Origin: Enoplolaimus lenunculus
Lineage: Eukaryota; Nematoda; Enoplea; Enoplida; Thoracostomopsidae
Direction of reading: 5' to 3'
NCBI GenBank assembly: GCA_030248215.1
Contig: JASANG010003891.1
Location: 62,001-126,000, forward strand
Length of the DNA: 64,000 nucleotides
The position numbers and the translations under genes were made by a program. Positions within the stretch are counted from its first letter, which is position 1, and every line of letters starts with the position of its first letter. Under the pieces are notes generated by a model, which had not been told where the DNA came from, searched no databases, and saw only the letters and a program-made list of their open reading frames with translations. Positions 62,101 through 63,680 of the stretch are shown in pieces.

Positions 62101-62805
62101 TATTCGAAAAAAGCTTACAATTTTAAGTGTATAAATTCAAAACATTGTCCTTATTCCATAAGTGGCAGCTAAACCTATTCGATCACATAGCCTGCGGAAC
62201 ATGTTAAGTGGAATTTTACGATATGGCTTCGAAGAACTTCACAGCATTTTAACAACGTAGAAAAAACTTTTCCATGAAAGATTTGATAGATTGACTTTGA
62301 TTTTTGCAAGGCGGAGCAGCCATCCCCCCATGCCCTCATTTGCGGGGCTCCCACCCCAAGGAAAATCCCACCCTAACAAAATTTTAAACCAAAAATTTGA
62401 AAAATATTTTGATCATCGCAAGAGGCCCCCAACGTGAAAATAACTAACATGCCAGAGCAGTTGGTAGGCCGCAGCGATTAGCGGAATTTTTAAAAGGACT
62501 TTAGCCTCATACCCTCTTCTGGCAACAGGCTCTAAACATGTATTCCACAAAAAATACCAGCACGTTGTCGAAGTTGGTAGACTTCAAGATTTTAGGGTTA
62601 TTTTAAAAGTTTATAAAATTTAAAACTTTTTTGCTTTGTCTTCGGTCGTATTTAGCATTGTCGCCATAATACCGTCGGATGGTACTGTCACCGGTGCCGG
62701 CCAGGGTTCTACGGTGACCCGAGGTCTGCGCTAGGTTGTCGACATAGAGTGTGCCGATGCTACGGTCATTCTAGTCTATGCGATTTACATACAGGACGCT
62801 GTTAC
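8026..62805 (+). CDS. unc-52: Perlecan (UNC-52/HSPG2-like basement membrane proteoglycan), 36 exons, partial at both ends
   Basis: Secreted modular proteoglycan core protein of basement membranes. In nematodes UNC-52 anchors body-wall muscle attachments to the extracellular matrix (family knowledge). Seen here: 36 exons totalling 7,034 nt that splice at GT/AG sites into one frame of 2,344 codons with no internal stop. The domains are SEA, LDLa1, Ig1, LDLa2-8, Ig2, LDLa9-11, Ig3, then LE, laminin IVA, LE, LE, laminin IVA and LE repeats. Module junctions are phase 1 through Ig3; most junctions in the laminin part are phase 0. Exons: 8026-8194, 8716-8879, 9670-9807, 10027-10136, 10863-10991, 11617-11737, 13455-13640, 15206-15826, 16983-18887, 27986-28111, 29145-29294, 29873-30052, 38993-39124, 42185-42316, 43532-43678, 44051-44197, 44642-44761, 45250-45381, 47698-47896, 48804-48892, 50549-50613, 50999-51139, 52212-52391, 53112-53285, 53834-53952, 54397-54511, 55777-55837, 56913-56980, 57332-57472, 57988-58173, 58800-58886, 59589-59672, 60145-60263, 60826-60937, 61650-61784, 62656-62805. 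The first exon and the C-terminal half are outside what can be called. Confidence 0.93.
8716..8879 (+). CDS. unc-52: Perlecan exon: SEA domain, second half
   Basis: The exon completes the split Asn codon and reads [16 protein letters not shown], then the helix [20 protein letters not shown] and a final strand [12 protein letters not shown]. This fits the C-terminal half of a SEA module. The classical G-S-V-V-V autoproteolysis motif is not seen, so the domain is probably not cleaved (inference). Two NxS/T sequons are present. The donor GTAGGT is phase 1, matching the LDLa exon that follows. Confidence 0.83.
8992..9155. mobile_element. Family A hAT-like MITE, diverged copy
   Basis: GTCCGCAGCCAGCTCAACAT on the left, a GGGGCTGAGTCC motif inside and CTGGCCACGAGTC on the right. 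Older than the neighbours, judged by divergence. Confidence 0.45.
9670..9807 (+). CDS. unc-52: Perlecan exon: LDLa repeat 1
   Basis: One LDL-receptor class A module: [32 protein letters not shown], with the sixth Cys supplied by the next exon (AQC). The acidic SDGSDE motif that binds calcium is intact. LDLa modules are about 40-residue, three-disulphide folds that bind lipoproteins or growth factors in relatives (family knowledge). A short Arg-rich linker (DRRRVRL) joins it to the SEA domain. Acceptor TTTTAG, donor GTAAGC, both phase 1. Confidence 0.9.
10027..10136 (+). CDS. unc-52: Perlecan exon: end of LDLa1 and start of Ig1
   Basis: The first residues AQC supply the last Cys of LDLa1. Then follows an Ig-like A/B strand region, [20 protein letters not shown]. 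Where I-set Ig domains normally have the first disulphide Cys (VxLxC) the sequence has VKVEA, so that Cys is absent. Incoming phase 1, outgoing phase 0 at GTAAGC. Confidence 0.85.
10137..11616. other. Introns 10137-10862 and 10992-11616 within Ig1
   Basis: Near 10335 CTGGGTACATT and AATGTACCCAG form an 11-bp hairpin stem. Runs of C and G occur at 10388-10410 and 10497-10515. The second intron shows nothing recognisable. Confidence 0.6.
10863..10991 (+). CDS. unc-52: Perlecan exon: Ig1 middle
   Basis: Starts [15 protein letters not shown], carrying the conserved core Trp of the Ig C strand, then [12 protein letters not shown] and the E/F strand TRYDLEIK. Phase 0 on both sides, preceded by CATTTTCAG and followed by GTGAAT. 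Exon length 129 nt. It joins in frame to the flanking Ig1 pieces. Confidence 0.87.
11617..11737 (+). CDS. unc-52: Perlecan exon: Ig1 end
   Basis: Reads [20 protein letters not shown], the D-x-G-x-Y signature of the Ig F strand, but the usual Cys two residues after Tyr is replaced (YEFW). Together with the missing B-strand Cys, this Ig domain has no canonical disulphide. A basic linker (NKRQDTTER) follows. Donor GTAAGA, phase 1. Confidence 0.88.
11846..12011. mobile_element. Family A hAT-like MITE with perfect 8-bp duplication
   Basis: Ends CAGGTCTGTAGCCAG and TTGGCTACGGGCCCG. The flanks AGATGAAT at 11838-11845 and 12012-12019 are identical 8-bp target site duplications, diagnostic of hAT transposition. 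166 bp, no ORF. Confidence 0.85.
13455..13640 (+). CDS. unc-52: Perlecan exon: LDLa repeat 2
   Basis: A Pro/Ser-rich lead ([17 protein letters not shown]) is followed by a complete LDLa module: [38 protein letters not shown]. All six cysteines are present. The usual SDGSDE is PGGDDE, which keeps the acidic calcium ligands. Symmetric phase 1 exon (TTTTCAG in, GTTAGT out), so it can be duplicated or skipped without a frameshift. Confidence 0.92.
13920..13957. mobile_element. Family A terminal-repeat remnant
   Basis: CGCCTGTAGCCATGG joined almost directly to CTCTGGCTACGGGCTTG: both termini with the interior lost. Confidence 0.45.
15206..15826 (+). CDS. unc-52: Perlecan exon: acidic/Ser-rich linker and LDLa repeat 3
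   Basis: A 621-nt exon. Its first 140 or so residues are a low-complexity linker rich in Ser, Thr, Gln, Asn, Glu and Pro (for example [20 protein letters not shown]), with no fold recognised. It ends in LDLa3: [36 protein letters not shown], all six Cys present, then another Ser/Thr/Gln stretch. Symmetric phase 1: acceptor TTTTCTAG, donor GTAAGC. Confidence 0.92.
15827..16982. other. Intron between LDLa3 and LDLa4 exons
   Basis: Holds the intact family E element at 16136-16294. Nothing else is recognised in 16300-16982. Confidence 0.65.
16136..16294. mobile_element. Family E hAT-like MITE carrying TTAGGC-type repeats, perfect ends
   Basis: Perfect 14-bp inverted repeats GGCCAATGTAAAGA / TCTTTACATTGGCC. 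The flanks CCAGTTTC at 16128-16135 and 16295-16302 are identical 8-bp target duplications. Inside lies AAAGCCTAAGCCTAAGCCAA, about three units of the nematode telomere repeat (complement of TTAGGC). 159 bp. Confidence 0.8.
16983..18887 (+). CDS. unc-52: Perlecan exon: LDLa repeat 4 and a 570-residue Asn/Ser/Thr-rich linker
   Basis: The largest exon (1,905 nt). After about 35 residues comes LDLa4: [37 protein letters not shown]. Its calcium site is altered (CNRH instead of CDG). The remaining 570 or so residues have no recognised domain and are rich in Asn, Ser, Thr, Lys and Gln, with no further Cys. About 15 NxS/T sequons crowd the C-terminal half (NNST, NRTTS, NESTS, NHTT). A few Ser-Gly pairs occur, but none is a clear acidic glycosaminoglycan site. 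The acceptor is GCTTTAG at 16982 and the donor GTAAGT follows 18887, both phase 1. No counterpart is known to me in UNC-52. Confidence 0.9.
18917..19096. mobile_element. Family C hAT-like MITE next to a splice donor
   Basis: Inverted repeats CAATGGCGGATCCA and TGGATCCGCCACTG. The flanks ATTGCACT at 18909-18916 and 19097-19104 are identical. 180 bp, with C-runs of 9-12 inside. The insertion lies about 20 bp into the intron after the 1.9-kb exon. Confidence 0.85.
20300..20452. mobile_element. Family A hAT-like MITE, reverse orientation
   Basis: The interior TTTTCAACCTTGCTTGC...CTCCTAAAAATGTTTAG and the end AGCTGGCTACAGGCCTG match the family. The other terminus is degraded. Confidence 0.5.
21487..21654. 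mobile_element. Family A hAT-like MITE
   Basis: CAGGCCTGTAGCCAG to TGGCTGCGGGCCCG. Flanks AGTAGGTT and CGTAGGTT (7 of 8 match). Confidence 0.75.
22198..22334. mobile_element. Family D PIF/Harbinger-like MITE, best copy
   Basis: Inverted ends GGGTGACACTATACTT and ACTATAGCGTCACCC, flanked by TTA on both sides (22195-22197, 22335-22337), the 3-bp duplication typical of PIF/Harbinger. The core is rich in GTACGGTGACGGAGG and GGACGGCGTCG motifs. 137 bp. Confidence 0.65.
22564..22713. mobile_element. Family C hAT-like MITE
   Basis: CAGTGGCAGATG to CATCCGCCAGTG with flanks ATTCGTAG and AGTCGTAG (7 of 8). Confidence 0.65.
24229..24386. mobile_element. Family A hAT-like MITE
   Basis: AAGCCATCTCACCTTGCTAG at left, GCCCTCTCCCCCCTCTGGCC and ACGGGCCCG at right, and the family interior between. 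Confidence 0.55.
24955..25192 (+). CDS. unc-52: Probable alternative first exon with signal peptide (short perlecan isoform)
   Basis: An ATG opens a 79-codon frame starting [20 protein letters not shown], continuing [11 protein letters not shown], a convincing secretory signal peptide. A Cys-containing piece ([17 protein letters not shown]) and an acidic, N-glycosylatable tail ([17 protein letters not shown]) follow. The frame ends at a phase 1 donor, G|GTAAAT, which splices in frame to any downstream LDLa exon (next at 27986). It lies mid-way in the 9.1 kb intron between LDLa4 and LDLa5. Read as an internal exon it would need a poor acceptor (CTAATAG at 24989), so an internal promoter is the better reading. 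A small unrelated gene is the alternative. Confidence 0.5.
25264..25618. repeat. 28-bp minisatellite (AAGTAATTGAAACTAACTTA...)
   Basis: About 11-12 units of AAGTAATTGAAACTAACTTA + AAGGATAC, mixed with shorter 17-18 bp half-units (AAGTAATTGAAACTATTC). It starts about 70 bp after the donor of the alternative first exon. Confidence 0.9.
26306..26475. repeat. Diverged direct repeat, about 88 bp, two copies
   Basis: AGTTTGCTAGCCGGTTAGCC and AGTTTGCCAGCTGGTTAGCC each lead into CTAGTATTG, a run ending in AGCAGA and ATCGGCC or TTCGGCC. A third, weaker copy may precede them near 26150. Confidence 0.6.
26871..27190. repeat. 82-bp tandem array, four copies, each with a 3' splice-site-like motif
   Basis: Units start at 26871, 26953, 27035 and 27116 (spacing 82, 82, 81) and are nearly identical. 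Each unit boundary reads TGTTTCTTTTTCGCAG, a strong acceptor match, and each unit also holds TTATTTTTTAATAG. The array is about 800 bp before LDLa5. Confidence 0.93.
27986..28111 (+). CDS. unc-52: Perlecan exon: LDLa repeat 5
   Basis: Complete LDLa: [36 protein letters not shown]. The calcium-binding SDGSDE is intact. Symmetric phase 1 exon, acceptor CGCTTCAG, donor GTAAGG. It can follow either the exon ending 18887 (giving Leu at the junction) or the alternative first exon ending 25192 (giving Val). Confidence 0.93.
28112..29872. other. Introns 28112-29144 and 29295-29872
   Basis: The first has C-rich patches (28345-28385) but no recognised element. The second begins with a family C-like end (CTGGCGGATCCAAGG at 29321) and holds a one-armed copy of the foldback element near 29560-29670. 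Confidence 0.55.
29145..29294 (+). CDS. unc-52: Perlecan exon: LDLa repeat 6
   Basis: A short Pro/Thr linker ([13 protein letters not shown]) leads into a complete LDLa: [36 protein letters not shown]. Symmetric phase 1, acceptor CATTTCAG, donor GTAAGT. Confidence 0.93.
29873..30052 (+). CDS. unc-52: Perlecan exon: Thr-rich mucin-like linker and LDLa repeat 7
   Basis: The exon opens with a Thr/Ser run ([16 protein letters not shown]), a likely O-glycosylated stalk, then LDLa7: [35 protein letters not shown]. Acceptor TTGTTGTCAG, donor GTAAGT, symmetric phase 1. The next confident exon is 8.9 kb downstream. Confidence 0.93.
30171..30234. repeat. 32-bp direct repeat, two copies
   Basis: TTCTGTATTACGAAAATCTT followed by ATTTGTTCTC occurs at 30171 and 30203. 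Confidence 0.85.
30631..30916. mobile_element. Family A hAT-like MITE with an amplified terminus
   Basis: CAGGCCCGTTGCCCAGCTC begins a normal family A left end, but its subterminal CCAGCTCACCTTACTAGGGG is repeated. The normal interior and right end (GGTCGGCTACGGGCCCG) follow. The total length is nearly double that of the other copies. Confidence 0.75.
30644..30775. repeat. 22-bp minisatellite made from a transposon end
   Basis: Six copies of CAGCTCACCTT(A/G)CT(A/G)GGG with variable G runs between. The unit is the subterminal part of family A. Confidence 0.9.
34661..34827. mobile_element. Family A hAT-like MITE
   Basis: CAGGCCCGTAGCCAGCTCAC to TTCTGGTTACGAGCCCG. Flanks TGCGCAGT and AGCGCAAT match at six of eight positions. 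Confidence 0.7.
35462..35605 (+). CDS. Doubtful exon: Ser/Asn/Gln-rich piece running into a transposon
   Basis: Between an acceptor-like ACATTGCAG and a weak donor G|GTGGAG an open, phase 1-symmetric stretch reads [20 protein letters not shown], then a Cys pair ([10 protein letters not shown]) a little like the start of an LDLa repeat but with eight residues between the cysteines instead of six. A PIF/Harbinger-like repeat begins right at the donor. It could be the remnant of an LDLa exon cut by that insertion, or chance. The main gene model does not need it. Confidence 0.2.
35604..35720. mobile_element. Family D PIF/Harbinger-like MITE
   Basis: GGGTGGAGCAATA, a core of GGCGACGGACGGCGCCGG, and CCAGTATAGCAC at the end. 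It abuts a doubtful exon. Confidence 0.5.
36375..36784. mobile_element. Family B TA-flanked MITE, complete copy
   Basis: TACTGTAGTGACCCGAATAA + GAGGGGG at left and CCCCCTCTTATTCGGGTCAA at right. The interior matches 6085-6545 in reverse (GGTACCCCCCTTGTTATTCG, TGGACTCTATCCGC). Confidence 0.75.
38662..38825. mobile_element. Family A hAT-like MITE
   Basis: CAGGCCCGTATCCAGGTCGC to CCCTGACTACGGGTCCG. The flanks share CCAAT. Confidence 0.65.
38839..38908. repeat. 35-bp direct repeat, two copies
   Basis: AGAGTCTAAAAGGGAAGGAA + CGAGTTAAAAAATGT twice, just upstream of LDLa8. Confidence 0.9.
38993..39124 (+). CDS. unc-52: Perlecan exon: LDLa repeat 8
   Basis: Complete LDLa: [35 protein letters not shown]. 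Asn replaces the usual Asp after Cys4. The acceptor is weak (AATTAAG, little pyrimidine) but the in-frame stop just upstream leaves almost no choice, and it keeps the phase 1 symmetry of all other LDLa exons. Donor GTAAGA. Confidence 0.87.
40490..40796. mobile_element. Family C hAT-like element, diverged, with internal tandem units
   Basis: GAGGCGGATCCTAAAATTTC at left and CTCTGGATCCGCTGCG at right. Inside, AAAATTTCT(A/T)AG and GAAAAATTG motifs recur roughly every 45 bp four times. Confidence 0.45.
41193..41355. mobile_element. Family A hAT-like MITE, diverged
   Basis: CAGGCCTGGAATCAG, the interior TTTTTTCAGGAGGGGCATGG and the end CCTCGGCTACTGGCTC. Confidence 0.5.
42185..42316 (+). CDS. unc-52: Perlecan exon: Ig2, first half
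   Basis: I-set Ig start: [20 protein letters not shown] then VTLQC, with the B-strand Cys, and RWTK with the core Trp. Acceptor GTTTTAG, donor GTACGT after KV, phase 1 both sides. The exon sits between LDLa8 and LDLa9, so the LDLa array is interrupted by an Ig domain. Confidence 0.92.
43532..43678 (+). CDS. unc-52: Perlecan exon: Ig2, second half
   Basis: Reads [18 protein letters not shown] with the F-strand Y-x-C, then [17 protein letters not shown], the G strand. With the preceding exon it makes a complete I-set Ig with both disulphide cysteines. Acceptor TATTTAG, donor GTAAGT, symmetric phase 1. Confidence 0.92.
44051..44197 (+). CDS. unc-52: Perlecan exon: LDLa repeat 9
   Basis: Complete LDLa: [36 protein letters not shown]. 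Acceptor GTTTTAG, donor GTAAGA, symmetric phase 1. Confidence 0.92.
44280..44515. repeat. Two adjacent degenerate TTAGGC/GCCTAA tracts
   Basis: GAGCCTAAGCCTGGTCCTAA on one side and GGCGTAGGCTCAGGCTTAGC on the other, in opposite orientations, in the intron between LDLa9 and LDLa10. Confidence 0.6.
44642..44761 (+). CDS. unc-52: Perlecan exon: LDLa repeat 10
   Basis: Complete LDLa: [35 protein letters not shown], unusually acidic around Cys4-Cys5. The shortest LDLa exon (120 nt), almost pure module with no linker. Acceptor ATCTTTAG, donor GTAAGC, symmetric phase 1. Confidence 0.92.
45250..45381 (+). CDS. unc-52: Perlecan exon: LDLa repeat 11
   Basis: Complete LDLa: [36 protein letters not shown]. 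Acceptor CATTTCAG, donor GTAAGC, symmetric phase 1. Last LDLa of the array; it splices directly to Ig3. Confidence 0.93.
45490..45575. repeat. Degenerate TTAGGC tract
   Basis: GGCTTAGGTTTAGGCTTAGG and GCTTAGGCTTAAGCTTAGGC: roughly ten TTAGGC-type hexamers with single-base drift, the clearest such tract in the window. Confidence 0.75.
46718..47241 (+). pseudogene. Possible decayed linker exon of the perlecan gene
   Basis: This intronic stretch is C/A-rich and G-poor on the + strand, like the long linker exon at 16983-18887. It is bounded by an acceptor-like ACTGACTCTCAG and a good donor CCCCAG|GTGAGT. One frame is open at 46718-46906 and again at 46924-47179 with two TAA stops between; another is open from 47106 through the donor. 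The predicted residues are Thr/Pro/Asn-rich (for example [15 protein letters not shown]). It may be an exon that has lost its frame; there is no homology support. Confidence 0.25.
47698..47896 (+). CDS. unc-52: Perlecan exon: Ig3, first part
   Basis: Reads [20 protein letters not shown] then VLEC (B-strand Cys), PTISWRKN (core Trp), two extra Cys in the C'-D region (HVCPEPRC), and LTIRDA of the E strand. Acceptor ATTTTAG (phase 1), donor GTAAGA (phase 2). The C'-region Cys pair could form an additional disulphide. Confidence 0.93.
48804..48892 (+). CDS. unc-52: Perlecan exon: Ig3, end
   Basis: Reads [18 protein letters not shown], the classic D-x-G-x-Y-x-C of the Ig F strand, then [11 protein letters not shown]. 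Completes Ig3 with both canonical cysteines. Acceptor TTTTTTGCAG, donor GTACGT, phase 1. Confidence 0.93.
48969..49462. mobile_element. Foldback element, about 490 bp, long inverted arms
   Basis: Outer ends GGGTCGTTTCCGTTA and TAACGGAAAAGACCC are inverted. The inner arms of about 88 bp, from GAGTCCAATGGTGTTAAATT to AACTGATTTGGCGC, are mirrored by GCGCCAAATCAGTT to AATTTAACACCATTCGACTC around a loop near 49195-49213. A one-armed relative (GTCTAATGGTGTTAAATTTA) lies near 29640. Confidence 0.75.
50004..50112. mobile_element. Family D PIF/Harbinger-like MITE abutting a minisatellite
   Basis: GTGCTATACTGG at left, the core GGCGCCAGACCGCGTAGG and GTACGGCGCCGAACG, and AAAGTATAGGGCCGTCC at right. 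The 34-bp array begins at the next base. Confidence 0.55.
50113..50520. repeat. 34-bp minisatellite, 12 copies, each with a 3' splice-site-like motif
   Basis: The unit TTATACTGTTTCGGTGACAT + CACTTTTGCAGATA repeats at exactly 34-bp spacing (GTTTCGG at 50121, 50155 ... 50495), with scattered point changes (GATATT, GACATT, GGCATT variants). Each unit carries CACTTTTGCAG. The array ends 28 bp before the exon at 50549. Splicing at an array AG would bring in TATATAAAAATAG and stops. Confidence 0.95.
50549..50613 (+). CDS. unc-52: Perlecan exon: laminin EGF-like, first part (module 1)
   Basis: Short exon reading [18 protein letters not shown] then CQCK, the start of a laminin-type EGF repeat. Acceptor TTTTTTTCAG, 28 bp beyond the end of the 34-bp minisatellite. 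Donor GTACGA, phase 0. Matches the paralogous exon at 56913-56980. Confidence 0.9.
50999..51139 (+). CDS. unc-52: Perlecan exon: laminin EGF-like remainder, lead into laminin IVA-1
   Basis: 47 codons: [18 protein letters not shown], then [20 protein letters not shown] and FWYRSE. The G-x-x-C-x-x-C of the LE repeat and the C-x-C-x-G-x-(T)-x-x-C that leads into laminin IVA are clear. Same length and phase as the module 2 exon 57332-57472. The acceptor is TTTCATTTCAAACAG and the used donor is GAG|GTAAGC at 51139/51140. The last nine exon bases and this donor form the first unit of a 32-bp tandem array. Confidence 0.9.
51131..51546. repeat. 32-bp minisatellite, 13 copies, repeating a 5' splice site
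   Basis: The unit CGCTCTGAGGTAAGCATCGT + CGATTTGCAAAT is repeated at exactly 32-bp spacing from 51131 to 51515. The first nine bases of unit 1 are the end of the laminin EGF exon, and GTAAGC is its donor. Ten units keep GAG|GTAAGC, one has GAG|GTGAGC and two have GAGATAAGC with the GT lost. Confidence 0.97.
51653..51813. mobile_element. Family A hAT-like MITE
   Basis: AAGCCAGTAGCCAGCTCACC at left and TTTGGCTGTGGTCCCG at right, with the family interior between. Confidence 0.6.
52212..52391 (+). CDS. unc-52: Perlecan exon: laminin IVA-1, part 1
   Basis: 60 codons, [20 protein letters not shown] then [15 protein letters not shown] and [13 protein letters not shown]. The Y-L-x-x-P-x-x-F-L-G-N motif is diagnostic of laminin IV type A domains. 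Acceptor ATATTTTCAAG, donor GTGAGT, phase 0 both sides. Confidence 0.92.
52754..52845. repeat. Degenerate TTAGGC (GCCTAA) tract
   Basis: AAAGCCTAAGCCTAACATAA and TAAGCCTAAGCCTAAACCTA: about a dozen GCCTAA-type hexamers. Confidence 0.75.
52887..53054. mobile_element. Family A hAT-like MITE close to a 3' splice site
   Basis: TGGCCCGTTGAGTCGTCTTACCTTGCTAGG end, the interior TTTTCAGGAGGGGCATACAA, and the end CTTGGCTTCGAGCCCG. Its right end is 57 bp before the exon at 53112. Confidence 0.6.
53112..53285 (+). CDS. unc-52: Perlecan exon: laminin IVA-1, part 2
   Basis: 58 codons: [20 protein letters not shown], then [16 protein letters not shown] and ISVKMYE. The x-x-Y-G-G-x-L motif follows L-G-N-K exactly as in laminin IVA. 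In module 2 the same region is split by an intron after codon 29. Acceptor TTACTTCAG, donor GTAAGT, phase 0. Confidence 0.92.
53834..53952 (+). CDS. unc-52: Perlecan exon: laminin IVA-1, part 3
   Basis: Reads [20 protein letters not shown], then [19 protein letters not shown]. The T-R-E-x-L-(x)3-L-x-x-(L) helix and I-K/R-x-x-Y strand are typical of laminin IVA. Length 119 nt, identical to its module 2 partner at 60145-60263. Acceptor TTTGCAG, donor GTAAGT, phase 2 out. Confidence 0.92.
54397..54511 (+). CDS. unc-52: Perlecan exon: laminin IVA-1 end and start of next LE
   Basis: Reads [15 protein letters not shown], then [17 protein letters not shown]: the end of laminin IVA and the opening C-x-C-P-x-G-Y-x-G-x-S-C-E of the following laminin EGF. 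Acceptor TTTTAG, donor GTAGCT, phase 0. Confidence 0.92.
54955..55230. mobile_element. GCCGAT-rich MITE
   Basis: Inverted ends TAGGGACGTGCCGATACC and GATTAAGCGGCACATCCTA, and many GCCGATGCCGAT hexamers inside, on both arms. About 275 bp in the intron after laminin IVA-1. Confidence 0.6.
55777..55837 (+). CDS. unc-52: Perlecan exon: LE end after laminin IVA-1
   Basis: [20 protein letters not shown], the D-C-A-P-G-(F/Y)-x-R half of the LE repeat that begins in the previous exon. Acceptor TTAACAG; the donor GTTTGT is weak but keeps the frame (phase 1). In module 2 this exon (61650-61784) is longer because it runs on into the next LE repeat. Confidence 0.88.
56110..56338. repeat. Long palindrome (foldback), about 229 bp
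   Basis: The left arm TGCAACTACCACAATAACAT + GCG is mirrored by CGCATGTTATTGTGGAAGTTGC at right. The inner arms hold GGTAGTGTCATGGAC / GTCCACGACACTACTC and repeated GCTTCAG...CTGAAGC blocks that also pair. The transcript would form a hairpin of about 100 bp. Confidence 0.85.
56427..56596. mobile_element. Family A hAT-like MITE, reverse orientation
   Basis: CATGCCCGTAGCCAAG to AGCTGGCTACGGGCCTG. Flanks CGTTGTCA and CGCTGTCA (7 of 8). Confidence 0.75.
56913..56980 (+). CDS. unc-52: Perlecan exon: laminin EGF-like, first part (module 2)
   Basis: Reads [20 protein letters not shown] then ICK, aligned with 50549-50613 of module 1. Acceptor GTTTTAG, donor GTAATG, phase 0. Confidence 0.9.
57332..57472 (+). 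CDS. unc-52: Perlecan exon: laminin EGF-like remainder, lead into laminin IVA-2
   Basis: [18 protein letters not shown], then [20 protein letters not shown] and DYYRIQ. Identical length (141 nt) and near-identical motif order to 50999-51139 (NPHGCI and CFCSGV are shared), so the modules arose by internal duplication. Acceptor TTTTTTAG, donor GTATGA; no donor tandem array here, unlike in module 1. Confidence 0.92.
57988..58173 (+). CDS. unc-52: Perlecan exon: laminin IVA-2, part 1
   Basis: 62 codons including [40 protein letters not shown] and GNR. The L-Y-W-x-x-P-x-x-F-L-G-N motif is the laminin IVA signature. Acceptor TTTTTTTCAG, donor GTAAGT, phase 0. Confidence 0.93.
58467..58566. mobile_element. 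Family D PIF/Harbinger-like MITE, diverged
   Basis: A run of GGCGACGTACAGCGACGGAG / GGTGACGTACGACTACGGAA, ending ACAAGTATAGTGCC. Confidence 0.5.
58800..58886 (+). CDS. unc-52: Perlecan exon: laminin IVA-2, part 2a
   Basis: 29 codons, [20 protein letters not shown] and ending DIVIR, colinear with codons 1-29 of the exon 53112-53285. Acceptor CGTTTCAG, donor GTAATT, phase 0. Confidence 0.92.
59589..59672 (+). CDS. unc-52: Perlecan exon: laminin IVA-2, part 2b
   Basis: 28 codons, [20 protein letters not shown] then TVNMVE, colinear with codons 30-58 of 53112-53285. Acceptor TGTTATAG (short), donor GTAATT, phase 0. Confidence 0.9.
59755..59955. repeat. GTCGAC-rich inverted repeat
   Basis: GACAACTCGTAACCCGACAT and TTTGTCGACC at left are answered by GTCGACGAGATG and GGTCGACAAACTGTTGT at right. 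It looks like a diverged foldback MITE. Confidence 0.5.
60145..60263 (+). CDS. unc-52: Perlecan exon: laminin IVA-2, part 3
   Basis: Reads [20 protein letters not shown], then [19 protein letters not shown]. Same length and phase as 53834-53952. The Trp (W-R-x-x-D-G) fits laminin IVA consensus better than the module 1 copy (FARQDG). Acceptor GACTTTAG, donor GTAAGT, phase 2 out. Confidence 0.92.
60298..60660. repeat. Family G: CTTGCACGTGCAAG-rich foldback repeat
   Basis: CGTGCAAGTTTTTGCAGC, GATGCAACTTGCACG and CGTGCATGTTGCACGTGCAA recur in both orientations. A related block with GCAAACTTGCAG and GTTGCAGCAGCAAG lies at 62940-63065. Confidence 0.55.
60826..60937 (+). CDS. unc-52: Perlecan exon: laminin IVA-2 end and LE start
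   Basis: Reads [20 protein letters not shown], then [17 protein letters not shown]. Paralogue of 54397-54511. Acceptor TTGTTTACAG, donor GTAAAC, phase 0. Confidence 0.92.
61237..61600. mobile_element. Family B TA-flanked MITE, one good end
   Basis: TACTGTAGTGACCCGAATAA then TCCCTATTTTGAGC and GAGTCCGTTAGTGGATAC as in the other copies. The right end is degraded (AACAGTCCGTAACAGAATA). Confidence 0.6.
61650..61784 (+). CDS. unc-52: Perlecan exon: LE repeats after laminin IVA-2
   Basis: [19 protein letters not shown] finishes one LE repeat; [18 protein letters not shown] begins the next with the canonical C-x-C-N-G-H-S-x-x-C. Acceptor ATTTTTCAG, donor GTAAGA, phase 0. Confidence 0.93.
62656..62805 (+). 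CDS. unc-52: Perlecan exon: LE repeat, last exon in the window
   Basis: [20 protein letters not shown] (C-x-x-N-T-x-G-x-x-C-x-x-C-x-x-G-F-Y-G-D) completes one LE repeat, then [18 protein letters not shown] opens another. The frame is open at the donor GTGAGT (phase 0), so the gene continues beyond 64000. No further exon is recognised in the last 1.2 kb. Confidence 0.92.
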
Positions 62806-63529
62806 GTGAGTTTGCGTCAAAGTCGTTGGGGCATAAAACGCACCATTGCAGTTGTAAACTGAATGCACTTAACGGTTTTTTCTGCAACTATAATGTATTA
62901 TAGTGTTGCACTTCGTAACGTTTCACTGCTATAGTGCACAAGGTTTTGCAGCGCAAACTTGCAGTCGAAACTTGTGCGCTTCAGATTTTTGTTCAAAAAC
63001 TAGTGCTCTTGCAAAAGTTGCAGCAGCAAGCTCTCGCTGATAAAACTCGCATATGGGAACAGGGTTTTAGAACGGGCTGGTTTTGTTAAAAAATGTTTAA
63101 ATCCAACAAGGTAAAATGCTGAAAAATAATGTTTTGGCTCTGTGGTAGAAGTGCAACGTAGCGCAATTTCACTACTGCGTTGGTGAAATGCGACGACCAA
63201 GTGCATCACATGCAATATGATAATATTATGAACAGAATTTTATTCAAAACCAATGGCTGTCATATATTTTCGTACAGCTTAAACTCATGGACCTTTAGTC
63301 GAGTGGATTGAGAACGCATTTCATGATTATGACATACTAACTGCCAGGGGACGCGGACCAATTTTTTGGTGGTGCCAAACAGGAGCACAGCTTACGAACC
63401 CCAAAACGCAGAGGCGCCGGAATGTTTGGTTTGGGCCGGTCCGGTACGAAACTTGATTTTTGAAAACTATCGCATTGTTTGCATTAAGTGTTTTAATTTC
63501 AACTACGATATTATAGGTTTGATGGGTTT

Positions 63530-63680
63530 TAAAGCGTGTCAGCGACACCCTATATTTTTCTAGACGTGTCACTGACACCCTTAAAACCCCATCAATATTG
63601 TAGTTTTATGGCTGAAATAAAAACATTTAATGAAACAATTTTCTAGGGGTGTCGAATGACATCGCAGACACCCCTTTTCG
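63530..63680. mobile_element. Family F: GGGTGTC inverted repeat
   Basis: GTGTCAGCGACACCC, GTGTCACTGACACCC and GGGGTGTCGAATGACATC / GCAGACACCCC. A shared interior (CCCCATCAATATTGTAGTTT) has a relative at 47930-48040 (CCTCATCAAAATTGAAGTTA). Confidence 0.55.
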